Shown here: positions 32,532 to 44,200 of the stretch, piece by piece
Layout: every line of letters begins with the position of its first letter
Numbering within the stretch: position 1 is the stretch's first letter
NCBI GenBank assembly: GCA_963969365.1
Contig: OZ017752.1
Span: 496,001-560,000 of the forward strand
Direction of reading: 5' to 3'
Length of the DNA stretch: 64,000 bases
Source of the DNA: Asterochloris sp. CNOR1
Lineage: Eukaryota > Chlorophyta > Trebouxiophyceae > Trebouxiales > Trebouxiaceae
Notes under the pieces: model-generated
What the model saw: the letters and a program-made list of their open reading frames with translations, nothing else
Told to the model about the DNA's origin: nothing
Database searches by the model: none
Position numbers and translations under genes: made by a program

Positions 32532-35508
32532 TCACAGCAATTTCAAATTGCCACTGCTCAGGGGAGTCTGGAGGGGAGACACGATAGGGCTGGCCTTGCG
32601 GCTAGCTTGCTGGGAGCTGCGCTCAGACAGGCTGCTATCGCTCAGAGCAAAAGAAATAATGGACTGGTTGTCATCCTGGTCTGCTATTAGTGCTATGCTA
32701 CTAGGATTGCTGTCAGCCGCCAGCCGACTGTGGCCTGGTAGTGCGCTGCGGGCGGGGCCGTGCCGCCTGGGGCTGCCATCTGCAGGCGTATGCAGAGGAG
32801 TGAGGTGTGGTGCCAATGAAAAGCCAGCAGGGCACTGGGGCGCATGGAACAGAGTGCAGGTTTTCTAACTGGCAGGGTTGCAATCAGAGAGAACCGCTCT
32901 GTCCTGAGGCCAAAGGCAGTCGCTCTCTACCTGCAAAGCCTGTGGCAACTCAGGCTGCCCTGAGGATGGCAGTGCTGCTTCCCGAAATTGACAGCACGAC
33001 TCAAGTTTATTGGTAAGTCCGAAGGCAATTGCTCCCTGCAGCGACTGTGGCCAGACAGGGACGGAAACGCTGCCAGGCCACTCAGGCAGGTCTTGTCTGC
33101 TGTGCAAGCCTCCTGCACCTACCTGCATGCAAGACACCGCTGCCGGCTGCCGACAGCTGCCCAGTTGTCAGCTGGGCCAACCCCAGGCTGCTGGCCAGGT
33201 CCGCAGAGGGCAGCTGTGAGGTTGATGACCTCCAAGACTCCAGGCTGGATGCTCGGCTGGCAGGCAGGCTGTCGTTGAGCACGCTTGCCCGCTGCTGCGC
33301 ACCAAGGTGCCCTAAGCTTGAGGCCCTGCTCGCGGGTGAAGCGTCGCTCGGCCCGACCACCTGCTGCTGTGACTTATGGTGTGCTAATAAGCCATTTTCA
33401 GCCGGGGCGCCTCCCTGGGGCAGTCTGCCGCCTGAAGCGGATGCCTCACTGCCTGCGGCCGTAGCAGATGACCCAGCAGGAGACTGGTGGAGCACTGGCC
33501 GCTCGAAGACTGAGGGAGGAAATGCAACTTGCTGCTGGAGGGCACCAGCAGGGGACTGCTGCTGCCTGGGCTGCTCTAAGGGAGCCACCAGGCTGTCCAA
33601 CTCTCGCGCCGAGGGTATCTGGGTCTCCAAACCTTGCAGAGGCTGCTCTGCCGCAGTCTCTACCATTGCTGGCACTGCAGCCACAAAAATTCAAGTTGAG
33701 GCATGGACTAGCAGGCTGGGCACTGCTTGCCTGATGCAGCTGCATGCTCCATCTGAAAGCCCAAAGTGCATGGTGCCCACGTCTCAGTGTTGTGTGTCTA
33801 ATCCACGATTGCTAGTCTCTAAAGGGCAAGGTAACTAGCATGAGTGATCAGATGCAGCTAGGAGCGCCTTGCCTGTGGTCACCGCCTTCACTGCCTGCAA
33901 CACTGGCACTAGTGACCTGTGTCCAGCAAGCAGCAGCTGACCATGGCACCAGCATTCCCCAATCACAGAGTTTGTCCAGAAGGGTACTGTAGATGTGCTG
34001 CCAGCCAGCACTAAAGGCCGCCCTACAGGCGCCCAGCGTTACAGAACAGCAGAGCGTCAGGATGAGGTGGTTGACGTGCATCTAGAAGCCCGCGGCTGAT
34101 CCTTCAACCAGCTTCCCCAGGGCGCAGCGCACCGCCCTGCTGGCTTGAGGACCTGGCCAGTGCTCAGCAGTCTGCTGTGGACATCAGCAGACCTCTCCCC
34201 CCTGATCACATCCCTCCCCCACCCGCCCCCAGCACAGACATACGACTGACCTGTGTCTAGCAGGCAGCACAAAAGCTTCCACCAGGTTCCCCTGATCTCA
34301 GGTTTTGTTTCAACGAGGCGAGGTGGCTGAGCTCCTGATCAGCATCTACCCTGCCCAGCAGCAAAACACCAAAAACTTCTCCTGGCCCCTAGATACATGA
34401 ACGATCATACTGACCTGTGTCTGGCAGGCGCTGGCTGCCGCTGGCCCCAGCCTCACTGGGGCGGTGAGTGTCGTCCAGAGATGCGCTGTGGCTGCGGTCC
34501 CCCATGCTGCGGCGCCCGCCCACACTGCTGTGTCGCGTGGTGCCCAGCGACACCTCTGCTGGGTCAGGTAAGGCTGTGGGGGACTGGGGAAAGTCTGTGA
34601 CCACCCCATCGCTGGAGCGCGCCCGCCTGTGCCGGCTGCCTGCAGGAAGTTAGAGGCAGTGAGCGACATGGCAGGGCCCTTGCCTGGACCCCATCGAAGT
34701 GGCTTCCAGCATCAGCAGCAAAGTGTTCTAGCATCAGCAGCCGCCTTAAAAGCCGACGTGTGCATGTCAGCATGCATGCGCAACATAGCGGCGGCTGCTG
34801 CGCCCACAGTCACAGTGCAAGCAGACTCACCTCGCTCCCCCGCCCCACTGGTGGAGTTGGACCCCCGCACCATCTGCCTCAGCCTGTGCAGGGCCTGGCT
34901 GCTGACCGAGGGGCTGGTGCTGCGCGGCGTGTCCCCTGCCGCCTGCTCCGGCTTGCCAGGCGTGACTGGCGTGATGCCAGAGGTGGGCCCATCGATGCTA
35001 GGCACGATCTGCACCGCCCCTGCCCGGGCAGCTGCAGAGGCGGAGGAGCTGCTGGTCTGCACCCCTGCTGGCCGCCGCTGACGGAACTCGACCTGCACTG
35101 CCGCGCCGCCAGGCGGAGCCTGGCGCTCTGCAGGGCAAAGACGGCTTTGGGTGTGAATGCAGGGCACCACTGGGGCTGTGAAACCTTGAGGTGCATGGGC
35201 ACTCAGGGCGCTCTGCAGGGGAACAGACAGTTGAGGCACCATTGGAGCTGCCAGACCTTAGAGTCCCATGGACACCCATGGCGGGGCATGGCGCTCCGCA
35301 GGACACAGAAAGACAAATGACAGTCTGCCAAGTGAAGATGTGCAGTTACAGGATAGCACTGTCCAGGACAGTGTGGGGTGGCACAGAGCTGCTGTAATGG
35401 AGCCAGGAGCTGCCAGCTAGAATGCCACTTGCTGTGCACCCTGTAAGCCTCACCCAAGTCAACACATGCATCATTGACACCCAGCAGCAAGGGAATGGGG
35501 GCTCACAT

Positions 35509-35572
<64 letters not shown>

Positions 35573-38500
35573 GGCTGCTAGGCAGCCAAAGCAAGGAGCG
35601 CACCCTGTGATAACTGGACTGTGAGCCCAGCCTCAGAAGCGGACGGCTCAGAGGCGAGCTCGTCAGCCGCCTGTGCCCTTTCCCTTTGCTGTGCCTCCTG
35701 CTGAATGCGGGCTTGCACCTGCATGGCGACAAGGATGTCGCCACAGCAATGCTGCCCAACATGTTCTTGCAGGGTGAGCCAGCAGCACCAAGCAGCTCCT
35801 GCGCCCTATGGCACATGGTGTCACTCACGTGTCTGCCTGTCAGCAAAGTCTCACGGCAGCCCGGCAACATGCACCCTAACCAACATTTGCAAGGTTGCAC
35901 TTTGAATTGTTGATGGAGCCATGTCGGGCCCTGCCTACCTGAGGATCATCTGCCAAGCGCTTGAGCGCCTGCTGTGCCAGGGACTTGCCCTGCACACTCT
36001 TGGTGGCCATGCGCGACAGGTGCAGCAGGGCGCCAACGCCGTCAGCAGCCAGGAACTGCTTGCGTGAGGCTGAGATGGCCACCAGGTGCCAGTAGGCTCT
36101 CGCAGCATGCCTCTGCATGTCAGAGCAAGGATGCAGTAGGAGACATTGACAGCAGAAGATTCTTGATCTCTGTGGGCGGCTACTGCACAAGTTCATAGCA
36201 CCAAGCCGAGCCCCAGCAGCAGGGAGCTTTCCCTGGTGGCAGGGGGTGCAGAGGCAGCAGGGAATCATGCTGAACTCACCTGCACATCCCGATCCCTAGA
36301 CTGGGCCAGCCCCACCAGCGCAGGTAGGCTGCCAGGCTCAGCCACCACCCTCTGCAGCAGGGCCGGCTCGCTGCACAAGTTGGCCAGCGCGGCCGCTGCT
36401 GCACGCTGCTGCCCTGCTGACTGGCTGCCTGCTGCCTGGAGCAGAAGGGGGATGCCGCCGCAGTCCTGCACATCAGCAGGTGCCGTTCCACGTCAGGCCT
36501 TCATGTTGCTGGCCTTCACTCCTGCTAGTGAGGCTTTGGACAACAGAAATGATTGGAAAGCTCAAGGCACAAGGGATCACACTCTGGCTTTGATGGGTGA
36601 CTGCAAGATGCAGGCAATGCTTTATCCTGCTAGAGGGCTGTTGAGGCGCATGTTGACCCCAGGGACTCCGGACAGCATTAACTTCTGAGCGGTCATGCCC
36701 AGCAGCAGGTTCCCTCTCACTGCAATGGGCGCCTTCACTCTGTCATGCATGGACAGCGTGGTCAGGCACTGCAGGCCGGCCAGCTGCAGCTCCCGTTGCA
36801 GGCTCCTCTGAGGCGTCTCGGCACACAGCTTGGCCAGCTCTGGCACCACCCCCAGCTCCAGTGCCTGCAGAGTGTCAGATGAGCATACTAGAGGATCATG
36901 AAAGAGCCACAGCAATGCAGCTTGGCTAATCTTGGCACCAGCATGAGGATCAGAGCCTGCAGGCTTTCAGATAAGATCTTGAAGCAGGGTCACAGGCAGA
37001 CGAGGAGCCAGCGATGCATAGTTCAGATGTCTCTGTAGCTCCAAGCAAGTTCAGCGCCTGCACGGTGGTGGGCAACCGTGAGACAGCATGGTGGGCAGAG
37101 GGAAGCGTGCGGGCATGACCAGCTCTGAAATCATTTCGCAACTCCGCTTGCACAGCGACACAAGGGGCGTCAAAGCCCTGCGCAGAGTGGGAGCATGGCA
37201 CCTAAACAGCTTTGGCAGTCACAACAGCCCCCAGTCAAGGACTTGGGATGACTGCTGGGCAGAGATGACAGGAGCTGGCATCAAGCCAGCTTGAATGGCC
37301 TGCAGGGCCCTCAATACGCTCCACACTCAGTGACATATCATCAGCTGCAGATGATATGATGGATGCCTCCCAGACGACAGAGAGGAGACCCTGCCAAGCC
37401 TGTGCAACCTGTTTCATGACACGGCTACTACATGGCAACAAAATGCTCTCTTTAGCCGAGCTCGAGCCCCTCCACGTGTCACATGCCTCTTGCTGGCAGC
37501 AGCACCCACCTCCTGCTTGCTCTGGTCCTCTGCCAGCAGCCTTGAGAGCGCACGCAGAGCCTCCAGCCTCAGGCTCAGACCATCTCCACTGCCCAGAGCC
37601 ATCTGAGTCCCAATGGCCTGGCCAGAGGCAGTGGACGTGCCTGAGCCATTACGGCTGCTGTCGGGCACCACTTGGCGGCTCCCCACGGGCAGCGGACTCT
37701 GGATCTGCTCGGCGTCGCTGTCGGGCGGGACTGAGGCCAGGCTCTGGCTGCCCAGGTCGCCCAGCTGGGCCTGCGGCAGGCTGCCTGCTGGAGAGGGGCT
37801 CCTCAGGTCTGCACCTGCAGGCATATCCAAGGTCAGGGATGAAGCAGCTGAGGCCGTGTTCAGCTGCCCAGGTCGCCGAGCGGTGGCAGGCTGCACTGTA
37901 AAGAAGGGCTCCCCATGTCTGTCCTGCACGCATGGCCCAGTGCCACGCTGCACACTACTGCCAACAAGCATTTTTCTGGACAGCTGGATACACGCTCCCA
38001 CAGCTTGACTGAGTCAAGGCACAAAGTTGCATCTGGTGGCGTGGTCGCACCTGGTGCTGGTCTCTGCACCTCACGAGAAGCTTGCCTGTGTCGGAATCGC
38101 CCTGGCCACCAGCTTCTTCGGTGTCCCAGAAACCCGGTGCAGCCGCAGGCAGTTGCACGTCCAGGCTGCCGCTGCTCAGGCGCATGCGCTCTGTTGTGAT
38201 GACAGACAGCAGGACCTTCATGCCGCCCAGCTTTGCGATGGCAGCTCTGCAGTGGCATGAAGGCAGAGGCAGCAATAATAATCTTGCTCAGGCGAAGATG
38301 CACTGCGTACTGCTGCCAGGCACACATGCAATCAGCAGAACTCTGACAGCAAGCTGTCAGGGCTGGTCAGGACTACCCCATGATGAGACAAGCAACAGCA
38401 GCAGACCAATGGAGGACATGACGGACCTACAGGAAAGGTGCAGGACAGGCAACAGATGTGCACCCAGAGCAGTGAAGGAGGTGCAGCTGTGGGGGCTGAG

Positions 38501-40809
38501 AGCAGGGTGTAGAACAGGCGGCAGTACAGGACGGCTGCTGTTCAAGTCAGGACAGTACAAGGCATGCACCTGTTGGCAGGCGTCCTTGCCAGGTTGCCCA
38601 GCGTGATGGCTGCCAGGCAGTTCTGCTGGGGCATGGCTGCCCCGGCGGGCTGCACCTGCCCCAGCAGCTGCCGCAGGCCAGCAGGCTGGAAGCTGCTCAG
38701 GCGCGGGTCATCGTCCCTGGACAGCACACACACCACCTGCACACACACAGGAGTAAGGCCTCTGGCCCTGTGTGTAAGGTTAGGAACCAGTGTAGGACCT
38801 CCATGACTGTCTGCATGGCTCAAGATGTGCTCCAGCCAGCCATGACAGGTAGGAGCATGGACGCAGCCCTTGCCAGGCAACCCCTCGATCCACAGCAGGC
38901 CCTCAGGCCCTGACTCGCACCTTAGCAGCATCGAGTCAAGGTCAGGCTTGGGCTGTTACATGCGCATCAGCAAGCACATGACAAGCATAGCACCTTATGA
39001 GGCTTCAGGCCCACATGGGCAGCCCCCATGTCCAAACCGGGCGGGTCACAGGCCATGATCCCCAGCAATGAGTACAGCGCACCCAGCGCGAAGACTTTGT
39101 CCTATCTGAACAGCCCCAGGGCCACACCTGATCTCACAGTAGCTCATCAGCCCACCTCAGGCCATCAGGCCACCTCAGCGGAATCCAGGACAATGTGTGC
39201 TTAGATGATCTCTGCCTGAGCAGCCCCAGCTAGGTCAGGCTAGGCATTGAGCCATGGCTTCCAGCAACGAGTTTGGAACACCAGCAATGCAAGGACCTCT
39301 CAGCAACTTTGATGCAGCCCAGGGAGCTGGACCATTGACCTCAGAATGCCTCAGCAGCCTGCAGAGCTGATCACCAGCCGTGACATCCAGGTGCCTCCCA
39401 GGGCACCCCTCAGCTCATTTCACGCAGCCTCAACGGGACAGACCATGAGGCAATAGCCCCTCAGGCCCACCTGAGCAGCCCCCAGAGCCAGGTCAGGCTG
39501 GTCGCCAGCCATGACCTCCAGCAACAATTCCAGCACCCCCACATCCAGCATGTACACCCGATTCTTGGGGGCCACCCCCAGGGCTGTCAGAGCCCTGACC
39601 AGCACGAAGGGCGGGGAGACCAGGCGCTTCTTGTTGTGCAGCTCAGAAGCGGAGGGGGCGGGTGCCCCAGCCTCAAGCACAGAGTCAGTGCGACCTGCAG
39701 GCAGTTGGTGGCACTGGGTGGGCTGCACTTCAGCTTTGGCTGTGAAGAAACCAGCCATGCTCCGGGAATAGCATGGGTCTGACCAATTGTCAATGTGAAA
39801 AGGAGAGGCACCTTGCAGCTCAGAGGGGCTGAAGTACACTTGTACCTGCCACTGTTGTCTCCCGAGCTCCCCAAAGCACAGTTATACCTGCCATGGTATC
39901 TTTCCAGGATCCCCCAAGTGCTCTTGTACCTGCCACTGCTGTCTCCCCGAGGTCCCCTCCCCTTCTGGCAGCGCCCAGGCTGGCTCTCCCCAGCTGCAGG
40001 CTGCTGCCAGCCCTGTTCGCAGCTGCCACTGCGAGAGCCTCAGACTTAGCATGCCGGTGCCCTGGGCTGCCCAGCGCATCCGTCATGCCATCACTGCTGG
40101 AGGCTGCTGCCGCCTTGTCTGTGGACCGTGTCGACAGCCTGCTTTTCAGGTAGGCTTTGGCTGTGGCAGTGGCTGTGGCCAGGCTGGACTCATTCTGCAG
40201 GTGGCCATTGGTGGCAGCAGCCTCAAGGGCCTCGCGCGCTGCCTGCAGGCGGCATTAGCATCACTGTCGAAGTTCATTCTGCAGCCCTGCTTCTGGGAAA
40301 CACTCATGCCACTGCAAGACACATACCAGACCACAGGGGTAGAGCCTGCTGGGGCTGGGCGATCAGTCTGCCTGAGCTGCTTGCTGCAACACACCCCTGC
40401 TGCAGCCCTGGCTGCAGAACACTCAGAGCATGGCGCAAGGGCTGGTGCATGCAGCCGAGACCATTGTGTGCATGCACACTGGCAGGGACAGCTGGGCCCA
40501 CCTGCATAACGCGCAACAGCTTGGTGTGAGACCTGAGCTGCATGGCAGCCCTCAGAGCATTGTGCAAGGGCTGGTCTGTGACCCACAGGCCATTTATGTG
40601 CATGCGTACTGGCAGCAGCAGCTGTGCCCACCTGCACGATGGGCAGCAGCTCTGTGTGGGACCTGAGCTGCATGGCATCAGGCTCCCTGGACCTGGCTGC
40701 CTGCTCCAGCCAGGCCAGTGTGTCTCGCCGGATGCTGCTCTTCTTGGAGGTCAGGCGCATCACTGCCCTGCTGACCGGGGACACGTGCTTCTTGCTGGGC
40801 CGCGCCGGC
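32532..40809 (-). CDS. Armadillo-repeat protein with disordered Ser-rich tail
   Basis: Fourteen exons whose phases all close: 40632-40809, 39930-40242, 39471-39739, 38570-38736, 38086-38246 (GC donor), 37510-37808, 36658-36864, 36280-36465, 35939-36112, 35604-35718, 34831-35127, 34415-34639, 33123-33674, 32532-32779; about 1130 residues plus an unfound start. ARM-type helices: SSIRRDTLAWLEQAARS; VLELLLEVMAGDQPDLALGA; NCLAAITLGNLAR; AAIAKLGGMKVLLSVI; RALSRLLAEDQSK; VVPELAKLCAETP; GIPLLLQAAGSQSA with AAAAALANLCSEP; ARAYWHLVAISASRKQF. The second half, from about 35.7 kb down, is disordered and Ser/Pro/Gln-rich, with a duplicated PASRASSL motif. ARM proteins are binding scaffolds; the partner is unknown. 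Confidence 0.75.
33900..34440 (-). repeat. Donor echoes of ARM-gene exon 34415-34639
   Basis: The exon ends LPDT with a GTCAGT donor at 34414. The intron repeats this boundary near 34252 (LLDT, GTCAGT kept) and 33912 (CCTGTGTCCAGC on the plus strand). Flanking sequence is partly shared. Confidence 0.65.
35512..35571 (+). repeat. (GT)30 microsatellite in an ARM-gene intron
   Basis: Sixty bases of perfect GT dinucleotide repeat on the plus strand, CA on the coding strand. Confidence 0.98.
39838..39960 (-). repeat. Three in-frame donors exactly 42 bases apart
   Basis: The exon end (ETAVAG) with its GTACAA donor at 39929 is followed by equivalent donors at 39887 (GTATAA) and 39845 (GTACAA). The units are 42 bases, 14 codons, and stay open: TRALGGSWKDTMAG and ITVLWGARETTVAG. 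All three donors are phase 1. Confidence 0.85.
40420..40700 (-). repeat. Donor-side 130-base duplication in ARM gene
   Basis: The exon end MQLRSHTELLPIVQ (donor at 40631) is repeated about 130 bases downstream as MQLRSHTKLLRVMQ with GT retained at 40501. The following intron segment is duplicated too. Confidence 0.8.
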
Positions 40810-41218
40810 CTGCACAGGCAGGTTGACAATGCTCTGGTGAGTCAGTCCTAAGGGCCTGGCTGGCAGGCAAAACAATTTCTGCTGCCAGTGTAAGTGAGAT
40901 TGAAGCTAAATCTCTTGCTGGGCCACAACGGCCTGCACAGGCAGGTTGAGAAGGATGGAAAGCACCCAGAGGTGGACCTCAGCCCTTGTTTGCTGTCGTA
41001 GTCGTCTCATCACATGGTGTGCCTCACCACGTGGTGTGCTGGAGGCTGCAGCCTGCCTCTGCCCCCATGAACTGGTGAGGGGTGCAACACACCTTTACAA
41101 CTGCTCTGGTGAGTCAGTTCACAAGCCTAGCTGGCAGGCAAACAAAGACCTGCTGCCAGCATGCCTGGGGCCATAGCTAAAACTCTTGACAGGACACCTG
41201 TTCAGGACAAAGTGCATC
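40810..41218. other. Gap between FAN-like and ARM genes
   Basis: Should contain the first ARM-gene exon and promoter. An acceptor echo of the ARM exon start (AACCTGCCTGTGCAGGCCG on the minus strand) lies about 126 bases upstream near 40935. No exon is supported. Confidence 0.45.
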
Positions 41219-44200
41219 TCAGGGGATGCCCTTCCAGGAGGCCAGCTGCATGCCTCTTGCTGAGCTAGTTTGCACTGATCTGTGACAATCAAGCCGGTCA
41301 GAAACCACCAGGAACACGCCGACAGTCAGCAGTAGCACAGACACTGACACAGCCGGCTCTCCAGTGGCCTCATTCGCTGGTGGGTGAATTCTGGAGACGA
41401 CGGGGACAGGTGGTGGGCTGCAGCTCAAACTGCCCAGCAGAATGACCCCACAAGGCTGGCTCACTTGACTGCTCCCAGAAGATTGGATGGAGGCTGGTCC
41501 AGCCGCGCCCGGTGCGGCTTCACGCAGCACAGGATGCCCCGCCTGCGAAACCCGCGCCGCTGCAGGTGAGGCTGGGTGAACAGCTGCTTGGGAGTGCGCC
41601 CAAACTCCATCATCTGGGCACGCAGGGCATCCCGCATGGCAGGGCTGCGTTCCTGCTCCAGCACGTCCAGAGCTCTGCAAGGCAGCAGCTGCATTGTGGG
41701 AGCTGGCAAGTGGGGGGGCAGCGAGTCCCCTGAGCATTCATACCAGCACTGAAAAATGGGAGAGGCGGCAGTTGCTCCTGCTGCAACTATCTGGGCACGT
41801 GAGGCGTCCTACATGGCAGGCCTCCCTTCCTGCTGCAGTAGGTCCACTGGTCTGCAGGCAGCAGGTAAGTTGTTGGATCGGCAAGTGGGGTGGCAGGGCG
41901 GCTGCCGCCTCCAGCGTGGTGCTCTGCAGGTTGAAGCTGGGCATAACCAGGGTTTGGAGCGTTCCAGCATGTCAAGAGCTCTGCGGCGCAGCAGCATGCG
42001 GACTGGAATGGCGTCATGCAGTCTGTGTCCTGCACACATGCACACCTGCATGGTAGAGGCGCGCTCTTGATCCGGTCTGTCCAGAGCTCTGCAAGGCAGC
42101 ATATGCAGCTGCAGGAAGGTGATTAAGAGAGCACAGCGCCGCTTGAGCGTCCTTCGACCTGTATGGATATTGAACCTATGCTGTACTAGCAGCCCTGCTG
42201 CAACAGGTTTCTTCTGGCACCACATGCAGGCGGACTGGCAGGATGGGCAGCCACAACCGCTGCAGGTGGCTTGACAGGATTAGCGGCGGGACTGATGCAG
42301 CCTCCAGCAGTCGCAGGCAACACCCGACGGCTGGCTCACAAGGTCAGCAGGGCTGCTGCGGCACACTTTATGAGTGGCTCTACCAGAGTGGGCACATGAC
42401 GTGCTGCAGCAGGTCCAAAGTTCTGCTCAAGTGGCCGAGGTGCACACAACACAAGCATGAAGCAGCAGCAACAGTGACAGCTGCCAGCAGCCTGCAACCT
42501 TTTGCAGTCTTCAAAACAACATCTTCCACCTTGGCGGCTGCCGGCTGATGCTTAGCCAAGAGTCACACAGTTTGGAACATGAATGGCGGCTTACATGTCA
42601 TCGTAGGTGAGGTAGTGGAAGACGTTGTCCGCCTTCTCAGCCATCTTGCCAGAGGACTTGAACCCAAAGATGAGGTCAATCCACTTGTGCAAGTTGGCTG
42701 AGACAAAGTCGCTCTCCAAGGCAGCAGCTAGCTTCTGCACAAAGTCTTGAGCGTCTGTGGCCCAAGGGGGCAGCTCTGCATCCTGCACACTGGCGCCTGC
42801 ACATTGGGCCTTTGGTGTTTGAGTGACACTGAAGCCCAGACACACTGTGCAGCATGTGGGTACTGCAGTGGCCTATGCCAGCTGCAATGCCACAGACTGA
42901 ATTGTGAGTGGCTTGCTACTGAGCAGCAATGCTTGAGCCTTAGCCAGCAGCACGGCCCTGCGCACAGCATGTTGTCTGAGAGCTTGTGGAGGAAAACATG
43001 TCGACTCCTTTCTAAGGGCTAATGATGCACAGTCACCCCTATGGATTGCAAAGCCTCTGCAGAGGCAGGGACAGCTGCTAGCAAGGCACTTATCCAGTTG
43101 AACGAGGAGTTGAAAGCTTTTCCGGTTCATCTTGAGCTGAGCTCAGCAACAGCCCCCATGAAGGCAGGTTCAGCCAGCCCTCACCACTGGCACGACACCC
43201 GAAGTCAATCTGCTCAATGTTCAGCAGGAATGTTGGATCCGTTGAATAGAACTCAGGAATGAGCTCCTTCACATCTGTGGGCAGGCTGGTGACTGAGCGC
43301 CAGGTGTCGTTGACAGACCAGAAAAGGCGGTCTGGTGCGTCAAAGCGCCCATTCTGGAGGCGCAGCATGAGCTGGGGGTGCGCCCGCATCAGGTAGTAGA
43401 CGACATAGCCTGGGGAGGAGTAGTGGCATCCTGCAGGGCAGGGATGTGTGGGGTCATGCTGAGGACCATGCACAATGACAGAACCGCATGGGCAGCTGCA
43501 GGCTGCGTAGCGTGTTTCCGGAGGCAACAGTCCTCCTGTGAGCATGAATTTGAGACCATGGCTAACCCATGCGTGTCCAGGTGAGAAAGGCGACCCCAGG
43601 CTCACCATACAGAAAAGGGGGGTCAGTCAGTGGGGGAGGAGCGCCTGGAAGCTTTGACGGCTCAGCCATTTTCTGCATGCACAGCAGCTCAACTGCTTGA
43701 GAGGGAAGCCTCCTAAGCTTTGCGTGTGTGCCAGGCCACAACATCAGTTACAAACACACCGCCACATGGACAGTGTTGAAGAACAGAGCCTCACCCGCAG
43801 CTCCACAAAGCGCTCCCGGAACTGACGCAAGCGCTTAGGGTTGAGGGCGCCCACTGGCTTGGAGAGGTCCCTGCACCATCACAGGTTGCTCACGCACACA
43901 CAGCAGCAGGCCCTCCTGAGGACTGACAAACCCTCAGCAAAGTTGGCATCTTTGGCCAAAAGGGCATCACATGCCTTGCTGCAGTGCATGTTGGGCTGCC
44001 AGTAAGGAAGACACTCCTCTGCTCAAAGTCCTGCAGAAACACAAGGTGTCTATGCAGACAGCCAGACCCTGAGGCATACCCTCCCAGGCTGTCTGAGCCC
44101 TGCACTGCGGCCTGATCACTTCACCACTTGGGGCCTTGCCTGAAGACGGCGTGGTCTGTCAGATCCAAATTTGGCGACTCATAGTCCTGAATGACCCAGG

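Noticed and set aside
33029-33838. Plus-strand open frame of 269 codons
   Set aside because: Mirror of the large minus-strand ARM-gene exon 33123-33674, whose splice phases close on both sides.
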